Assembly: GCF_024713975.1 (NCBI RefSeq) | Contig: NC_091108.1 | Location: 8,105,001 to 8,169,000, forward strand | Origin: Paralichthys olivaceus | Taxonomy: Eukaryota; Chordata; Actinopteri; Pleuronectiformes; Paralichthyidae | DNA: 64,000 bases | Reading direction: 5' to 3' | Shown: positions 52,700 through 64,000 of the stretch, in pieces | Layout of the letters: each line of letters opens with the position of its first letter | Position numbering within the stretch: position 1 is the first letter of the stretch | Position numbers and translations under genes: made by a program | Notes under the pieces: generated by a model | Seen by the model: only the letters and a program-made list of their open reading frames with translations | Told to the model about the DNA's origin: nothing | Database searches by the model: none

Positions 52700-53098
52700 G
52701 GATTATAACCAATGCGCTCTCGCCCTCTCTCTCTCTCCCTCTCTCTCTCTTTCTCTCTGCGCGCACACATTACGCACACACGCGGTGCAGCGGAGAGGGG
52801 CGGAGGTGTGGGAGGCAGATAGACAAGAGAGGGGAGCGTGTGTTTATGTCTCAGTGTGTGTGACAAATAAGAGGGAAAAGGTGTAGCGGAGCGGGGGCAC
52901 ACGGCAAAGCGCCCCACTGACCGACGCATATAGAGCGCACAGATCCGGAGAAGAGCTCCACTTCCAGGGATGACAACACGCCAGAGGATCTACTTTCAAT
53001 TCGCTCCGTCCTCACGCTGAAAAGTTTTTACGCGCGGCACAGGAAGGGGACACCTGCTTCCAAGTTTCCTCTGCGTTAAAACGTGCTCACCTGCAAAA
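52700..53098 (+). promoter_or_regulatory. gbx1: gbx1 promoter and 5' UTR (inferred)
   Basis: CpG- and GC-rich sequence leads into the gbx1 ATG. It contains a CT-repeat at about 52,718-52,758, an alternating GCGC/CACA stretch, and a TATA-like CATATAG at 52927-52933. A start site near 52,955 would give a 5' UTR of roughly 140 nt; this is a guess from the motif position. Confidence 0.35.
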
Positions 53099-54712
53099 AT
53101 GCAGAGACCCGGCGGCCAAGGGACTGCGTTCTCAATCGATTCCCTCATAGGGACCCCTCAGCCCAGACCGGGACACCTGCTCTACACGGGCTACCCCATG
53201 TTCATGCCCTACAGACCTTTGGTTATTCCGCAAGCTTTATCTCACTCGCCTCTGTCCTCGGGTATTCCTCCACTTGCGCCTTTGGCTTCTTTCGCGGGAC
53301 GGCTCACCAACACCTTCTGCGCCAGTTTGGGGCAGGGGGTGCCATCCATGGTTGCTCTCACCACAACCATGCCGAGTTTCTCGGATCCGCCGGACAGTTT
53401 CTATCCACCACAAGAGCTCCCCGGTCCGCGTTTAAGCGCAGTCGATCCCGGGGCGAGGAGGCAGGAGAGTCCGCACTCTGAGGAGCTGCACGGCCGGGAC
53501 AAGGGCTCCGATCTGCTCAACTTCTCGGAAACTTTTCAGACAATATCAGGTAAGATCGGCCTCGTGATTCATTGGTGGTATTTTATCCTCACGGACATAA
53601 GTGACCACTGTGCGTAAAATGCGAAGGTTGCTGGTCCAACACTCAGAGAGTCTGCGAGGAGCAGCTGGATCAGGGAGGATTCAATGAAAAGAAACTCGTT
53701 TCATTAGTTTTGGTTGAAAGAAATGTCAGAAATATTAATGAGACAACTCCCAGTGTCGACTAAATCCTGTGGATACAAGTTGGTGGAAGTTTGGAAGGAG
53801 AAAACAATTGTTATAGTCACAATTATATTAGAAATATAATTACATTTATTTCTAATTGTTGATCAGATTTTTTCTAAACAAAAACGATCCAAGGAAAACC
53901 TCAGGAAATTCGTTTTTGTGGAGTTGCACTTACAATAGGCCAAAATGTGCTCAGATGCCACCAGTGAAAAATGGTTTTACACACGCACACACACACACAC
54001 ACACACAGTTGTGATGGTTCATTATTAGTTCAGCAATAATGTTTCTCTCAATTATCATTTCATGAATTTTTCTCAACTAGTTTTTGTTGCCTGTTATCTT
54101 TACCTCATCAATTGATGTGCGTAATGGAGTGTTTCTGGCTCATGGATAAATGCCTCATTGTTAACGTGTCTTTCCTTTTTTTCCCTCCACATTTCAGGTG
54201 AGACCAAACTGTACAGTTCAGACGACGAGAAGCTGGACCTGAAATCCGCGGACACCGTGTGCAGCGACCGGGAGGACAGCTCCGCGGACAGCGAGAACGA
54301 GAGTTTCTCGGACGGGAACAACTGTGGCTCCCTGACGCAGAAGAGCAAACTGAAAGCCGGCTCGCAGGAGGCGCTGCCCACCGGCAGCTCGGCGGGGAAG
54401 AGCCGCAGGAGACGAACAGCTTTTACCAGCGAGCAGCTGCTGGAACTTGAAAAGGAGTTTCACTGTAAAAAGTACCTTTCTCTGACTGAGCGCTCCCAGA
54501 TCGCACACGCACTCAAACTGAGCGAGGTGCAGGTGAAGATCTGGTTTCAGAACCGGAGGGCCAAGTGGAAACGGATCAAAGCTGGAAACGTCAACAACCG
54601 CTCAGGAGAACCGGTGCGAAACCCCAAAATCGTGGTGCCCATCCCCGTGCACGTCAACAGGTTTGCCGTGAGGAGTCAGCACCAACAGATAGAGCAAGGG
54701 ACCAGGCCATGA
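53099..54712 (+). CDS. gbx1: Gastrulation brain homeobox 1 (transcription factor)
   Basis: Two exons, 53099-53549 and 54198-54712, join in phase 1 (CAG/GTAAGA donor, TTTCAG/ acceptor) into 321 residues, complete with stop TGA at 54710-54712. Near the N terminus FSIDSLIG (11-18) is the eh1-like repression motif of Gbx proteins. [36 protein letters not shown] and VPSMVALTT follow human GBX1 closely. An acidic Ser/Asp/Glu-rich stretch spans about 157-190. The homeodomain is at about 220-279 ([19 protein letters not shown] to [13 protein letters not shown]). The tail [20 protein letters not shown] ends with the GBX1 type of C terminus. GBX2 differs in RVKAGNA and SRFAIRSQ, so GBX1 is secure. The protein is a nuclear, sequence-specific DNA-binding factor in anterior hindbrain and spinal cord patterning. 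Confidence 0.97.
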
Positions 54713-55212
54713 ACTCCAACACATTCATCATAATAATAAAAACACACTTACATTGACTCTATATGTTCCACTGATTTGTTGAACGCATGAAGCACAATGA
54801 GGAGGATTCAGTCAGTTCCTTTTGTCTGAGGATTTTCTCGCAGGCAGATGAATTATTTGGCAAAATGCTGTCATGATTTTTTATTTATTGTTGTGTGAAT
54901 ATGTAAATATAAACGGGCACTATGATGAGATGAGACTGTAAAGATTTTCTAAGTATTTATATGTAGGGCCAAACTGTTCTGTTGGTTATGTGCATGTCCT
55001 CATTCGGTGAAACTATTCTGGATTTTCGTTTCGTGTTTTAGTAAAGAATTTGTTGAACCACATTTGCATGTAACTTAAGACGTTTTTCTTTATTTTGTTT
55101 CGGGCGACTGGAGGATCCAGCTTCGACAGCTCCATGTGGAAAAAAAATAAGAAAAGATGTGAAGGAGGTTATGACCAAACAAATAAGGGACAAGTGTAAA
55201 GTATATTGACCT

Positions 55213-55218
55213 AATAAA
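55213..55218 (+). terminator. gbx1: Candidate polyadenylation signal of gbx1
   Basis: AATAAA 501 nt after the stop codon. An earlier AATAAA at 54735-54740 is only 23 nt after the stop and is an alternative. I cannot tell which is used. Confidence 0.4.
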
Positions 55219-55229
55219 TCGCTTTATAC

Positions 55230-57395
55230 GAAAGTTTGAATCCAGATTGAATCTTTATTATTGCGAGGTTAGAATAACAGGTTTGTCTTTAGTGTTTTTG
55301 GGGAAAAATATGTGGAGGAATAATTTTATTTTGTGAAATTTGAAAATGTGGCCTGCACTTATTTTGACCTAATTTGAGGAGTCTAAAACAGTAACTTTCA
55401 TCAGGGTTTTTTTACTATTGAACACATTTTAAATAAAAGAACAGCAATATTTAAAAAATTCTGTTGACATTAATATCAATTTTCAATATTTCTGATAAGA
55501 TTATTTCCCCTGAAAAATTGCACGATGCTTTAATCTTTTATATTCAAACTGCTTCATAGTGTTAATTCAAGGGTGTTTTTGGAAAGTGACTCTAATCATA
55601 TTAATATTTTCTCCTCCACAAAAATCATCAGGACCTGAAAGGCAGCTGGGTCTCTCTTTTTTTTTTAAATAGGCAGCAGTGATTGATTTCTCTTTAGGAG
55701 GCCATGTTGTCTCAAGTGGACTGATGGATCCTCATTAGACTGAACACATTCAACACACTGTGATGAACTTCTCTACCAGTCACCACACAGGAGCAACCAG
55801 ACAGCAGCTCTTTCTCATCTGACAACAACAAAATATTTAACTCACAAATGAGTCATGTGCAGTCGTTTCATCAGACAGTTAGAGGATCCAGATGCAATTT
55901 GATTAAAGATAAATATGTTGTTTCTGTGGTTAATCAAACTATGGATACAAGACCTTTCTAAATTAAGGTGTAATCTTTTTTATCTAAAGTTGATTTGATA
56001 AATAGTCTAAATATTAATACTCATAGTGAATTCTTAAAAAATAAATAGATATTTAAAATGACATATTTGTATGAAGGTTTGTTTTACAGTTCTGGAGCTT
56101 AACCTTCAAAAATATTTAAAGGTGTATTAAGGTATAAAATCTTTTTCCTATAACTACATAATAATTCACACTACTCATCTGTAACTTAGTGACATAAACA
56201 AATAAATGCCTCGACCTGTTCACATGGAAAGTTACACGGCAACGTTACACTACAGATCAGCATTATTAAAATAACGTGTAACTAAAACATTCTCTGACCA
56301 CATAAATATCCTCCAGCAGGAAAAAGGAGAAGAGGACTTGATTCTGGGTTTACACAGTTTCTGTGAAGTGTTTTCCAGAAAAGTCTCATGTTGGAATAAT
56401 TTCTCTTTCAGAGGAGAAAGTGATTTGTTTCCCACATTTTTAACCTCACGCCTCGAGCCACGTTTAATCGTCAGCAGCACCTGTTGAAGTATGATTCTTC
56501 AAATCTTATATTAATGTTAATATTCTCCTAAATTAACTGCTCAATTATTATATTTGCCAAAATGCGAAGGAATCATCTTACAAATCAGGAAACACACTAT
56601 TGCCCTTTATTCCTCTAAAGCATCTCATGGATGAAAATAACTCTTATCGCTGTTTGACCTCAGAGTTTACACAGACAGCTCATGACCCGGACACCCATGA
56701 GTAGTAAAGTTTATTTTACTGTCCACCTCATACATCAAGACTGTGACACTCGGATGGGGACTCAAGGAGTGATGATCATGTGAGGCAGCGGTGGAAGTTT
56801 TATTATGGTCCAAGAGCTGACTAATATAGATGGTCAATTCCACGACGCTGTGCCAGAGTGCAGCCGCGGCTATTTCAGTCCCCATGAGCTGCGTGGCGGA
56901 GATGACAATGAGGAGCCATGACACAGCCCAGATTTCATTTTAACGTTGGTTGTTATTATCAGGATGATGTGAGCAGTAACTATTGCAATTCACTTTGATT
57001 AGTCGAGGAATTATTGTCATTATTTGTAAACTTATTGACTCAAAAGGGTGGCATTTAGCTCAATCGAAACACTAAATACAAAGAGTTATTACAGATTTAG
57101 TATGTTTTCGAATTACTTTTCATTATACTATACAAGTTTTAATACTCTCTGCACAATTGGGTCCCAAGACAGCGTCTGTGTCAGTTTGCTACTTGAATCA
57201 CAAATGGAAACATCAGAAGTTCTCTTCAGCAAAGACATTAAACCATTCCCACATTCCCACCTGGAGAGAGAGACACAGAGGCAGAGAGAGGAGGGACCTC
57301 ATTACTTGCTGCTTGTGTGAGTGTGCAGACTGGAGGCCTGACTTCTTGGGAGGGTCCGGACAGTGGTGGCTACAGTGATGTATGGGCAGATGCAT
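55230..57395. other. Intergenic DNA between gbx1 and agap3, nothing recognised
   Basis: AT-rich sequence with short frames that match no protein. The two flanking genes converge on this interval from opposite strands. Confidence 0.4.
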
Positions 57396-57399
57396 CAAA

Positions 57400-57650
57400 T
57401 CGCACAAGATAAACAAGCGATGAGTTTCATCAGGGCCATCATAGCTTTAATTTGGCTGCCTAATGAGTCAGATCTAGTGGCGGAGATAAGAGTTGTCAGA
57501 GGCCCGGCTCTAATGAATTTCTTGCCACTTGTAATCAAGGTTGCCTGTCTGAGGGGGGATGATTAATGGAACCCTGGAGGATTCCCTCGGCCCTCAGCCT
57601 TCATTACAGCTAATGCATTCTCAGGCAAATTAACAGAGAAATGCAGGCAA
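57400..57650. promoter_or_regulatory. Candidate conserved non-coding element, downstream of gbx1
   Basis: A compact stretch of balanced composition with many homeodomain/TALE-like words: TTTAATTTGG, CCTAATGAGTCA, TCTAATGAATTT, GTAATCAAGG, GATGATTAATGG, CATTACAGCTAATGCATT. It stands out from the AT-rich DNA before it and the GA-rich tract after it. It is about 2.7 kb past gbx1 and could serve that gene. No alignment was done. Confidence 0.4.
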
Positions 57651-57654
57651 AAGC

Positions 57655-57850
57655 CAACGGGGGAAAGAAAGAGAGAAAGAGAGTGGGGAGAAGGGAGAAA
57701 AAGGGAGAATGGGAGAGAGTGATGGGAACAGAGCGTTTATGTAAAACAAAGGAGAGAGAGGAGGATGGAGAGAGCAAGCATGGTGGCGTAGGAGAGAACC
57801 AGGTTGGCAGCGGGGGGGGAAAGAGAGGCAGAGACGGTGCTGAAATCTGC
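57655..57850. repeat. GA-rich low-complexity tract
   Basis: The plus strand is almost entirely purine (GAGAGA, GGGAAAGAAAGAG). It produces a Lys/Glu/Gly frame on one strand and a Pro/Ser/Leu frame of 109 codons on the other, neither of them genes. Confidence 0.8.
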
Positions 57851-58139
57851 TGATTAGTTCGAGGTTCAAGGATATGGAAATGAGAGGAGAGACATGGGTT
57901 TGAGGCCGTCAGAAAGGGCAGGGTGCAACATGGATGCACTGGTTAGACATGATGGAGCTGAAATTGATAAATGGATGTTCAGGTCTGGGGGGGATTGGGG
58001 AGAGGAGAGATGGTCAGATGCAGAGAGAGGAGTGGATGTAATTACTGGTTGGAGAGGTTAAACGGGTGATGGGAGGAGGACAAAAAACAGGAAGCAACTG
58101 TGACCAGATCAAGACGAGCAGAAACAAACATGTAAGACA

Positions 58140-58500
58140 AGCCACCGCTCGGCGACACCTTAAAACAACATCCATGTCGCTGACTGCTTGATAAGCAGCC
58201 TGGTAAAGTGGCCCGTGGCCAAGCAGAGCCTACATGTTATGGAAATATGGATTTAATGTTTGCAAATATGGTCTCGTCAGGTCTTTGTGTAGCCATCCAT
58301 CAGCCTCAGACCCACCTCTGCAATCTTGGAAGCAATTTGTCTGAGAAGAGGTGGGCGGCAGAGAGCCCTCCTCACTGTTTAGCAGGCCCTGATGAAATAT
58401 CAAAACACACAGCAGTGCAAGCGAGCTCTCTAGTCTCGCCACAACAAACACAAGTGGCCGGGCTCTGCCAAGACGTGTGGTAATAAATTACAGGGCAGAT
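58140..58500. promoter_or_regulatory. Candidate conserved non-coding element
   Basis: Balanced, non-repetitive sequence with words such as TTATGGAAATATGGATTTAA, TTTGCAAATATGG (octamer-like), GGTGGGCGGC and CTTGATAAGCAGCC. No exon borders and no protein resemblance. Proposed as regulatory on texture only. Confidence 0.3.
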
Positions 58501-59740
58501 TTTCCTTTTGATAATATTTCTCAGGAGGCGTAGAAAACTGTAACAGCCATCAGGTTAGGTTGGTGGGATCAAGGTCTGACATTTTAAGCGTTAACTAAAA
58601 TCTTAAAGCTGCTATAATTAATAGTTTTATATTAATGATGTCACATTAATGGATGTATGAGACAAAGTCTAATAAAGATTATTATCACCTCACTCACTTG
58701 TTTTAGTTTTACTGCCCACAGCTCCGTCATGAACGTTGTTTCAAGGAGAAATAAAAGAGTCAAGCTCCAAATGGCAGACAGATGAAGTTCGCAACTAGCT
58801 GGTGAACATAGAGGAGTATTTTTTTAGCTGCAAGACAGAACATGTGTTGCTCTGTGTCTGCAGGGTGTTATATGCTGTATGTCATATATGAAACAAGTTC
58901 ATGCAAGTTAAAACCTTTCAGCAGCTTGAAATTGTCAGAATTTCACGATTGGTTTACACAAGTATCTGTCATCTGGAAAAATCGTATTCTGATTCAAATG
59001 CAAATTGTGATAATACAAGTTAAAAACAGTGAGAAGAGCTCAGAGTGTAAAAGGAATACTCAAATATGTTATGTGAAATCACCCAGAGTGTTGAAACAAC
59101 AGCAGAAAAGTGCTCATGTAGAACCCAACTGATGTCGACTGGCTTCCTGCTGGAAGAAGTTTTCAGGGGCCTTCAAGCGCGACTCTTTGTACTGTGGCTT
59201 TATGTCAATCCAGCGTCGAGGGAGGAAGAGGGAAAATAAAAGAGACATCAGGTAATAAAGCGCAAACAATGCCAGCCAACAGAGAGAGGAAGGGGATGAA
59301 GATATGCCCAGACGAGATTAGCAGGAAATAAGAAGTGGATTAGTGAGGGCTTGACTCCTCTGAACACTGAGACCTTTCACTTTTCCCCACGGTGTCGTGC
59401 TGCCTGACACTAAGCCCAGCTTTATATCTTAATCCTCTTTCAACGACTGTTGGGGGTCCCACGAGCAGGAAGTGGAGAGGTCGCTTTACTTACCTCGAGA
59501 CACACCTGCTTTCTCTCTGGGCCACATGAATAAGATTTGATCCGGTGAGGTCTGACGAGGGAACACGCAGGAGAGAATAACATGAAATGGCAGTTCCTCT
59601 CAAAACGACAGTGATATTTTTAATTTGAGAGTCTCACCTTCTCTGTTAGGCTTCAGTAGATCAGGCACAGAAGCGACGGGGGCGTGATGGATGATGAATG
59701 AACAACACAAGACACATGCGTCGATTTCCCCAAATCCAGG
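58501..59740. other. Intergenic DNA, nothing recognised
   Basis: Contains a 96-codon frame at 58842-59132 (+) without family resemblance or splice signals, and nothing else of note. Confidence 0.4.
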
Positions 59741-59744
59741 GAAG

Positions 59745-62220
59745 GCTACATCGTTGAGTGTTTATTAATAGGTCAACAGTCAGCCAAGCATCCAAGCATA
59801 CAACGAGTTACTCTTTAGCTTTTGCTTTGTTTCACGTTCTGAACGTAAAAAGGAAATTACAATAGGAAAATTAACTCAAACAAAACAGAACAAAACAAAA
59901 AGATATTTACATACTGCATTATAAATATGTCAAATGTACATCATTATACACAAGTACCAAAGATGGTCAGTTAATGTTGAGACCAAACAAAAGTACCTTT
60001 AAAAAATATGTCAAAGGAGAAACAAAAGCAACATATTTAAAATACGGTTCGTTGGTCAAGAGGACCAAAAAACCAGCTCAGTTTGTTTCTCTAAGAGGAG
60101 CTTGTCTGTAGATAAAGGCATTAAGCTAATATGTACACTTCATGTGGTGTTTGGGGGTAAAACAGGAAGTTTCTAGTGTTTTTTTTCAGCATCTACAGTA
60201 AGTCAATAAAAGTTCAGTCATCACTGTACACTTTAAAACTCATCTCACAAATAATCTCCTACGCTGAAATGTACTTGAAATAAGTTCAAGTAAAGATCGG
60301 AGAAAGGCCGGTACCACAGCACAGGGGTTAGGTGTATTCTAAGGTATCTGCTTGAATTTGCAGTTGTTTCTATAACGTTTTAATCGGATCATTTGGGGAA
60401 TTCTGCTTCCTGCCTCCAGCTCTTTAAATACAGACGAGAGTGTGGTGTCAATCTTATTAATCTCATTTAACTCTCGGAGAAAAGCAAATTAAAGCATATT
60501 CCCTCCAAACGATCCATTCCACATTTTCAACATCGGCCTGTATTGGTAAACAAAACAAAAACGTAAACATACATCCTGCCTTCGTAAACTGAGCAAATCA
60601 AGACGGTTTGAAACTTTCAAAATGGCAGTTAAACAAATGGGGGAAATACACTGTAGACATAGTGTTAACGCCACCTGATTTCACTGAGGTGCCCAAGTCT
60701 TATTTAATAAATGAACTTATCATGAGTGTGGAATACTGTTCATTTCTAATAATGCACAGAGGGTCAAACTACTTACTTCTTATGAACATCCTTAACTTAA
60801 TCTAATCCCTAAATGTCGCTCCAGTTTCCGTCACTGGAATGCATCTTGTTGCAGGGAGCAGGGAGTTCTGCTTCTATGCTCTCAGGATGGGGGAGGGTAC
60901 ACTGGGTCAAGGAGAAGGAAAGGGTCGTTTTTTTTTCTTCTAAAAGTCAGAGTACGTTAAAACTGTTCTTATAAGGAATAGGGTGATGGAACAAGAACTA
61001 CCTTTTTACAGAGGTCTGTACATTAAAACACAGTTATGTTCCCAAATCTTCACTGCAGCCGTTTGTCTTCTCCCCAGTGTCCTTTCTCCAGAGTTTACAA
61101 ACAGAAGAAGACATAAGCACACACGTGTCGTACAGTAAGTACACACATTAGTACCATATATGTATTTCACAGCAATAATGGAGTAAACACACTCTGGAGT
61201 ACCAGGTTTTCAGCTTTTGGCCACGGGAGGTGAAAGGATATTTCAGTACGCTCATGGTTTGAAATCGCACAAATCTGTGTCAAACAATTATCAACACAAT
61301 CTGGTCAATCGAAAAATTACTCCAACAAAGACATGATAATGGTGCAATTTCACAGTTTCAATCAAACTCTTGAATTTGAATGCATTCTGATTGAAGAGGC
61401 TCGCTCACAAAGCCATGTGGCTCGATGGTCATAAAACATTATGCCCCTTAATTCCTTTATAGTCATGGACATTTTTACTGGAGGATCATAAGGGTGGCGA
61501 AGGAAATGACACTTTCACCCCATTGGAACGCTGCAATCAACTTCTTTATGATGATCCGGAGTCTAAAGAATCTCAATCATTTGGACTCTTTGGCTATTAT
61601 TGCTTTGCCTTTGTATAAGAATAGTATGTCAAGAGTTTGATAGCCGTGTTGAAGCCATGCATCATTACTAAAAGCTGCAACAGCCATTGATATCATGGAA
61701 GATTTAGTTTCCTTCTCACATCAGTGTTTTGTCACTGTGAAAACTATTCCTCACAGTTTCATGTTATTATGCCTCGGCTTGAAAATTTGAAGGAAGTTTC
61801 TCATTTACGCTCATTATAAAATCAGCTCACGCTGCAGAGGGGGAAGACGTGAAAGGAAATGTTCAAGCATTAAGGAAATGCTTTTCGTAGGGGAAGGTAT
61901 GAATGCCAAAGTAAGTCATTTGTTTGGTTGACGCTTAAAGAACATAAAGCTTCAAAGCTCATCATGATCTTTTCAGACCAAGATCGAATGAATTTAACAA
62001 AACAATTACAAAATAACAATATAAAACAAACAATGTACAATGTCCGAACCTCACAGACCCACTTCTGTCAGCGTAGTGGAATATTAACAATGAGTCCATT
62101 ACTCCCGGTATCTCTCCGTAGCTGCTGGGTTACACAGTGTGAAACAGGAGGAAGTACTGGAAGAGACAGGGGTGGGTGCAGGGTTTTAATGTCTGTTTCC
62201 TCGCGGCCGCTCGCTGCCTC
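59745..62220 (-). other. agap3: agap3 3' untranslated region (inferred)
   Basis: Lies directly after the agap3 stop codon on the minus strand. Reading down from 62220, it is AT-rich and non-coding. An AATAAA on the minus strand (TTTATT at 59761-59766) would end a UTR of about 2.4 kb, but earlier signals may also exist. The exact end cannot be told from sequence alone. Confidence 0.45.

Positions 62221-64000
<1,780 letters not shown>

Noticed and set aside
52312-52863. 183-codon frame upstream of gbx1
   Set aside because: It covers the GC-rich promoter and CT repeat, has no recognisable domain and is not in frame with gbx1.
53083-53481. 132-codon frame overlapping gbx1 exon 1 in another phase
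   Set aside because: Shifted frame of gbx1 exon 1; the +1 reading from 53099 gives the conserved Gbx1 N terminus.
57610-57939. 109-codon Pro/Ser/Leu-rich minus-strand frame
   Set aside because: It is the translation of a purine/pyrimidine low-complexity tract, with no start context or domain.

Overview
The window looks like nuclear DNA of a ray-finned (teleost) fish. The genes are vertebrate genes split by GT-AG introns, several of them short (71, 251 and 445 nt). The background is AT-rich and littered with old copies of repeats familiar from fish genomes. There are no bacterial, organellar or viral genes, no CRISPR array, and I recognised no tRNA or rRNA.

Layout: (1) 1-31.6 kb holds no recognisable exon, only decayed transposable elements, simple repeats and unassigned DNA. 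It lies downstream of, and most likely inside, the first intron of an acid-sensing ion channel gene whose first coding exon is at 31,629-32,183 on the minus strand. (2) 32.2-40.3 kb is that gene's upstream region plus intergenic DNA, with an L2-like LINE 3' end at about 36.5-36.8 kb. (3) 40.8-41.2 kb (+) holds an unusual histone H2B gene, interrupted by a 71-nt intron, polyadenylated, and with a divergent short tail. It fits the H2B.K class. (4) 45.85-50.4 kb (+) is asb10, an ankyrin/SOCS-box gene with two alternative first coding exons that splice to the same second exon in the same phase. (5) 53.1-54.7 kb (+) is the homeobox gene gbx1, complete in two exons. (6) 59.7-63.0 kb (-) is the 3' end of agap3: the last two coding exons, which carry the C-terminal ankyrin repeats, and a long 3' UTR. 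The rest of agap3 lies beyond the right edge.

The order gbx1-asb10-H2B.K with agap3 and an ASIC gene nearby matches, from memory, human 7q36.1 (AGAP3, GBX1, ASB10, H2BK1, with ASIC3 close by). That supports calling gbx1, asb10 and agap3 rather than the paralogous GBX2-ASB18-AGAP1 set on human 2q37. The genes do not form a pathway. They include a neuronal sodium channel, an ovary/embryo-type histone variant, a ubiquitin-ligase adaptor, a midbrain-hindbrain/neural transcription factor and an Arf GTPase-activating protein. What probably holds the block together is shared regulatory DNA around gbx1; several candidate conserved non-coding stretches are listed, none of them tested by alignment.

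I did not find a new multi-gene system. The observations most worth following are the intron-containing H2B, the dual first exons of asb10, and a fold-back repeat family present in three or four copies. Splice sites were placed by reading frame and GT/AG signals, checked against protein family knowledge recalled from memory; no alignment was run.
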